Shown piece by piece: positions 62,057 to 64,000 of a stretch of DNA of 64,000 nt. This stretch comes from Caulobacter sp. FWC26 (GTDB taxonomy: Bacteria > Pseudomonadota > Alphaproteobacteria > Caulobacterales > Caulobacteraceae), in the NCBI RefSeq assembly GCF_002742645.2, contig NZ_CP033875.1:1054001-1118000 (forward strand). The letters run 5' to 3'. Every line of letters begins with the position of its first letter. Position 1 is the stretch's first letter. The position numbers and the translations under genes were made by a program. The notes under the pieces were generated by a model. That model was given only the letters and a program-made list of their open reading frames with translations, was not told where the DNA came from and searched no databases.

Positions 62057-62238
62057 AGACCGGTCACCATCTGACGCTGTGGCAGGTGTTTAGCGTACCG
62101 GCGGCGATCGCCGCGCTGAGCCTCTTCGGCTTGGTCGTCGCCCTGCTGGGCGATGGCCTCTGGAACGTGATCGGCGCGCTGACGCTTGGGGCGTCGGTCA
62201 TCGCGACCGTCTGGGCCTTGGCGGCGCGCCGACGTTAG
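62053..62238 (+). CDS. Small two-helix membrane protein
   Basis: This 61-residue protein has two hydrophobic helices (VFSVPAAIAALSLFGLVVAL and NVIGALTLGASVIATVWAL) and a basic tail (AARRR). Its ATG overlaps the PepSY stop, so it is translationally coupled and probably assists that reductase or the receptor operon. No known domain. Confidence 0.8.
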   Translation: MKTGHHLTLWQVFSVPAAIAALSLFGLVVALLGDGLWNVIGALTLGASVIATVWALAARRR

Positions 62239-62244
62239 GCGGAA

Positions 62245-63387
62245 CTAACGCCCCTCCAGGTCCCTGCCGCCGCACGCCGTCGGCTGTCGCACCGGATTGC
62301 AGACCGCGACCTTGCTGTCCGGCAGGCGCACCGTATAGCCGCCGGCAAAGCGCGGATCGGCCCAGATGTAGTCGGTCGAGATGTACTGGGCGCCGCTGGT
62401 GAAGGCGGCGGTGCGCTGGGTGGTGTCGTTGGATCGGGCCGCGCGCGTATCGGCGTCGGCGCGGGTGCGAACGATGAAGCCGGCCTTCACGGCGGCCGCG
62501 ATGCGGTCTTTCTCGTCGACCGGATCGTTGAGCGTCAGATAGGCGGCGGCGGGCGAGGCTTCGTCGGTGTTGACGAACATGGCCCGGCCTTCCAGCGACG
62601 CGCGCTTGCCCCGGTAGATCGCGACCTTCTCGGGACCCTCGTCGAGGGCGAAGAACACCTTGCCGCGCGCCGCGCCCAGCTTGGGCCAGCCGCCGCCCAA
62701 TTTCGCACCGGCCAGGACGCCTTCGCGCAGGGTCTTGGCCTTGCCCTGGACCAGATCCGGCGTGATCAGCCGATCGTCGCCGAACACCGAGCGGATCTCG
62801 GCGTCCAGCGCATCGAACAGCGCCTTGGTGAAGGGCAGGGGCGTCACCCCGCCCGGCATGGTGGCCGCGCCTTCCTTGGCGTTCAGCATGATCAGGATCG
62901 GAACGTGGTCGCGGTGGGTGTCCGACCAGGCGCGGATCGTCTTCAGACAGGCCACGAAGGTCACGCACGAGGACCGGAAGTCGACATCGGGCATGTGCAG
63001 GGTCTTGAAGCCCGGCTTGGCCAGCGCGGCGGCTACGTCCGGCGGCAGGGTCGTTCCCCGGCCAAACACCGTCAGCGGCTTGGCGTAGAGACCGCCTTGC
63101 GGGTCGGCGACAATGTCGATCTCCAGCTGCCGCGCCCCGGCGTCCAACTGTTCGACCAGCGGGCGATGGCCATAGTCGATCCCCAGCGCGGCGGGGCCGC
63201 GCGCGGCGACCATGACGGCCATCTCCTCGGGCGGGATCGCCAGCTTGTAGGAATTGTGGGTCCCCACGACCATCATGTCGTTCATGCCCAGCGCGTCGAT
63301 CCGCTGGCGCACGCAGGCGGGCTGCTCGTCCGAGGCGGGGCAAGGGGCGGCGGCGACCGCCAGGGCGGCGAGAAGGTTCAACATCAC
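62245..63387 (-). CDS. PI-PLC-like phosphodiesterase (Ca2+-dependent type), secreted
   Basis: This 380-residue protein has a signal peptide (LLAALAVAAAPCPA) and a TIM-barrel phosphodiesterase domain. Catalytic-site motifs are VGTHNSYKL (His), QLEIDIVADPQGGLYAKP (metal-binding Glu and Asp), and the second His in LKTLHMPDVDF. It matches the bacterial phosphatidylinositol-specific phospholipase C group with Ca2+-dependence. The substrate may be a phosphoinositide or another phosphodiester. It is convergent with the iron-uptake operon. Confidence 0.85.
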   Translation of the reverse strand: MMLNLLAALAVAAAPCPASDEQPACVRQRIDALGMNDMMVVGTHNSYKLAIPPEEMAVMVAARGPAALGIDYGHRPLVEQLDAGARQLEIDIVADPQGGLYAKPLTVFGRGTTLPPDVAAALAKPGFKTLHMPDVDFRSSCVTFVACLKTIRAWSDTHRDHVPILIMLNAKEGAATMPGGVTPLPFTKALFDALDAEIRSVFGDDRLITPDLVQGKAKTLREGVLAGAKLGGGWPKLGAARGKVFFALDEGPEKVAIYRGKRASLEGRAMFVNTDEASPAAAYLTLNDPVDEKDRIAAAVKAGFIVRTRADADTRAARSNDTTQRTAAFTSGAQYISTDYIWADPRFAGGYTVRLPDSKVAVCNPVRQPTACGGRDLEGR

Positions 63388-63581
63388 GGGACTCCGAAAC
63401 CGTACCTGCCCCCTAGCGCCCGCGCGTGACGGTTTGACGTCGCGGGGAGGGGAGCGGATCGTCTGTCATCAATCCTTGATCGAGTTGAGACGCCTCAGTC
63501 ACCGATCCTCCCTATTGCCCGCGCAACTGTCGGCGCCCCTCCCCGGGCGTTCAGCCGACACCAGTGCAAGGGGGTATTCCT

Positions 63582-64000
63582 ATGTCTCGCAGCAAGATCG
63601 CGCTTCTCGTGGGCGCGGCGCAACTCGTCATGGCCGCTCTGGCCCCGGTCGCCGAAGCCCGCGTCGTCGATCCTGCGCCGGCGTCGGTCGCCGACGCCGA
63701 CCCGTCCGAAGTCGACGCCGTTGTTGTCACCGGTTTCCGCAAGTCGCTGGGCGTGGCCCGCGAGGCCAAGAAGACCAGCGCCATCGTCTCGGACGTGATC
63801 GTCGCCGAAGACATGGCCAAGTTCCCCGACCTCAACCTGGCTGAGTCGCTGCAGCGCCTGCCCGGCGTGGCCATCAACCGCGAAGGCGGCGAAGGCCGTC
63901 GCGTCAGCCTGCGGGGCCTTGGCCCCGACTTCACCCGCGTGCAGCTGAACGGCATGGAAGTGCTGGGCAACGTCGACTCGCCGATGGACAGCCGCGGCCA
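63582..64000 (+). CDS. TonB-dependent receptor, N-terminal part (truncated by window edge)
   Basis: The visible 139 residues are a signal peptide (ending AEARV), a TonB-box region (VDAVVVTGFRKSL), and the start of the plug (MAKFPDLNLAESLQRLPGVA, RRVSLRGLGPDFTRVQLNGM). This is the carbohydrate-type TonB receptor frequent in Caulobacter. It is divergent from the PI-PLC-like gene across a 194-bp gap that must hold its promoter. The rest lies outside the window. Confidence 0.93.
   Translation, partial: MSRSKIALLVGAAQLVMAALAPVAEARVVDPAPASVADADPSEVDAVVVTGFRKSLGVAREAKKTSAIVSDVIVAEDMAKFPDLNLAESLQRLPGVAINREGGEGRRVSLRGLGPDFTRVQLNGMEVLGNVDSPMDSRG

Overview
The window is a high-GC alphaproteobacterial chromosome segment, most likely Caulobacter or a close relative. 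The evidence is a complete cpa/tad pilus locus with a 59-residue Flp pilin and CtrA-type TTAACCAT sites, three TonB-dependent receptors, a petP/petR-like MarR plus OmpR pair, many four-base ATGA gene overlaps, and GC-rich palindromic repeats between genes. It is mostly core chromosome with a few mobile or decaying patches.

Layout. 1-650: C-terminus of a chemotaxis receptor. 700-9782: a minus-strand block holding a TonB receptor, a LysR regulator, a PhnZ-type HD oxygenase, an organophosphate-antiporter-like MFS protein, a PhoD-like phosphatase and a Tat-exported phosphocholine phospholipase C. I read it as an organophosphorus or phosphonate scavenging locus. 9783-14660: an accessory patch with an orphan ParD antitoxin, a low-GC fused AAA-ATPase/DUF4435 gene resembling a single-gene PARIS defence system, an intact vapBC pair, a vapB remnant and a lipoprotein. 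14809-22865: uvrB and several small regulator/enzyme groups, ending in a HAAS-type membrane protein gene broken by an in-frame amber codon. 23283-36270: a SleB cell-wall hydrolase, two SDRs (one further upstream at 17685), a nitrilase-family amidohydrolase, a divergent GlxA-regulator/DJ-1 pair, a LigB dioxygenase, an acyltransferase, a protein phosphatase, an MFS transporter and the folate genes pabB-pabC.

36407-48794: the Tad (type IVc) pilus locus. Minor pseudopilins and a CpaC-N-like protein read leftward; pilA, cpaA, cpaB, cpaC, cpaD, cpaE, cpaF, tadB and tadC read rightward, followed by a possible second Flp-like pilin and a leftward TadD-like TPR gene. As written, cpaF, the pilus ATPase gene, is frameshifted in a C7 tract. 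48878-53742: leucyl aminopeptidase with an NlpC/P60 hydrolase, membrane cytochrome c, kdsB and pheA. 53744-54769: an intact IS481-family element flanked by a perfect 6-bp target duplication exactly at the pheA stop codon. 54929-58578: a sensor kinase, response regulator and MarR group, and branched-chain aminotransferase. 58797-62238: a TonB siderophore receptor, a PepSY membrane protein and a small membrane protein (iron uptake). 62245-64000: a PI-PLC-like enzyme and the start of another TonB receptor.

No rRNA, tRNA or CRISPR array was recognised. All functional calls come from reading motifs by eye, without database searches.
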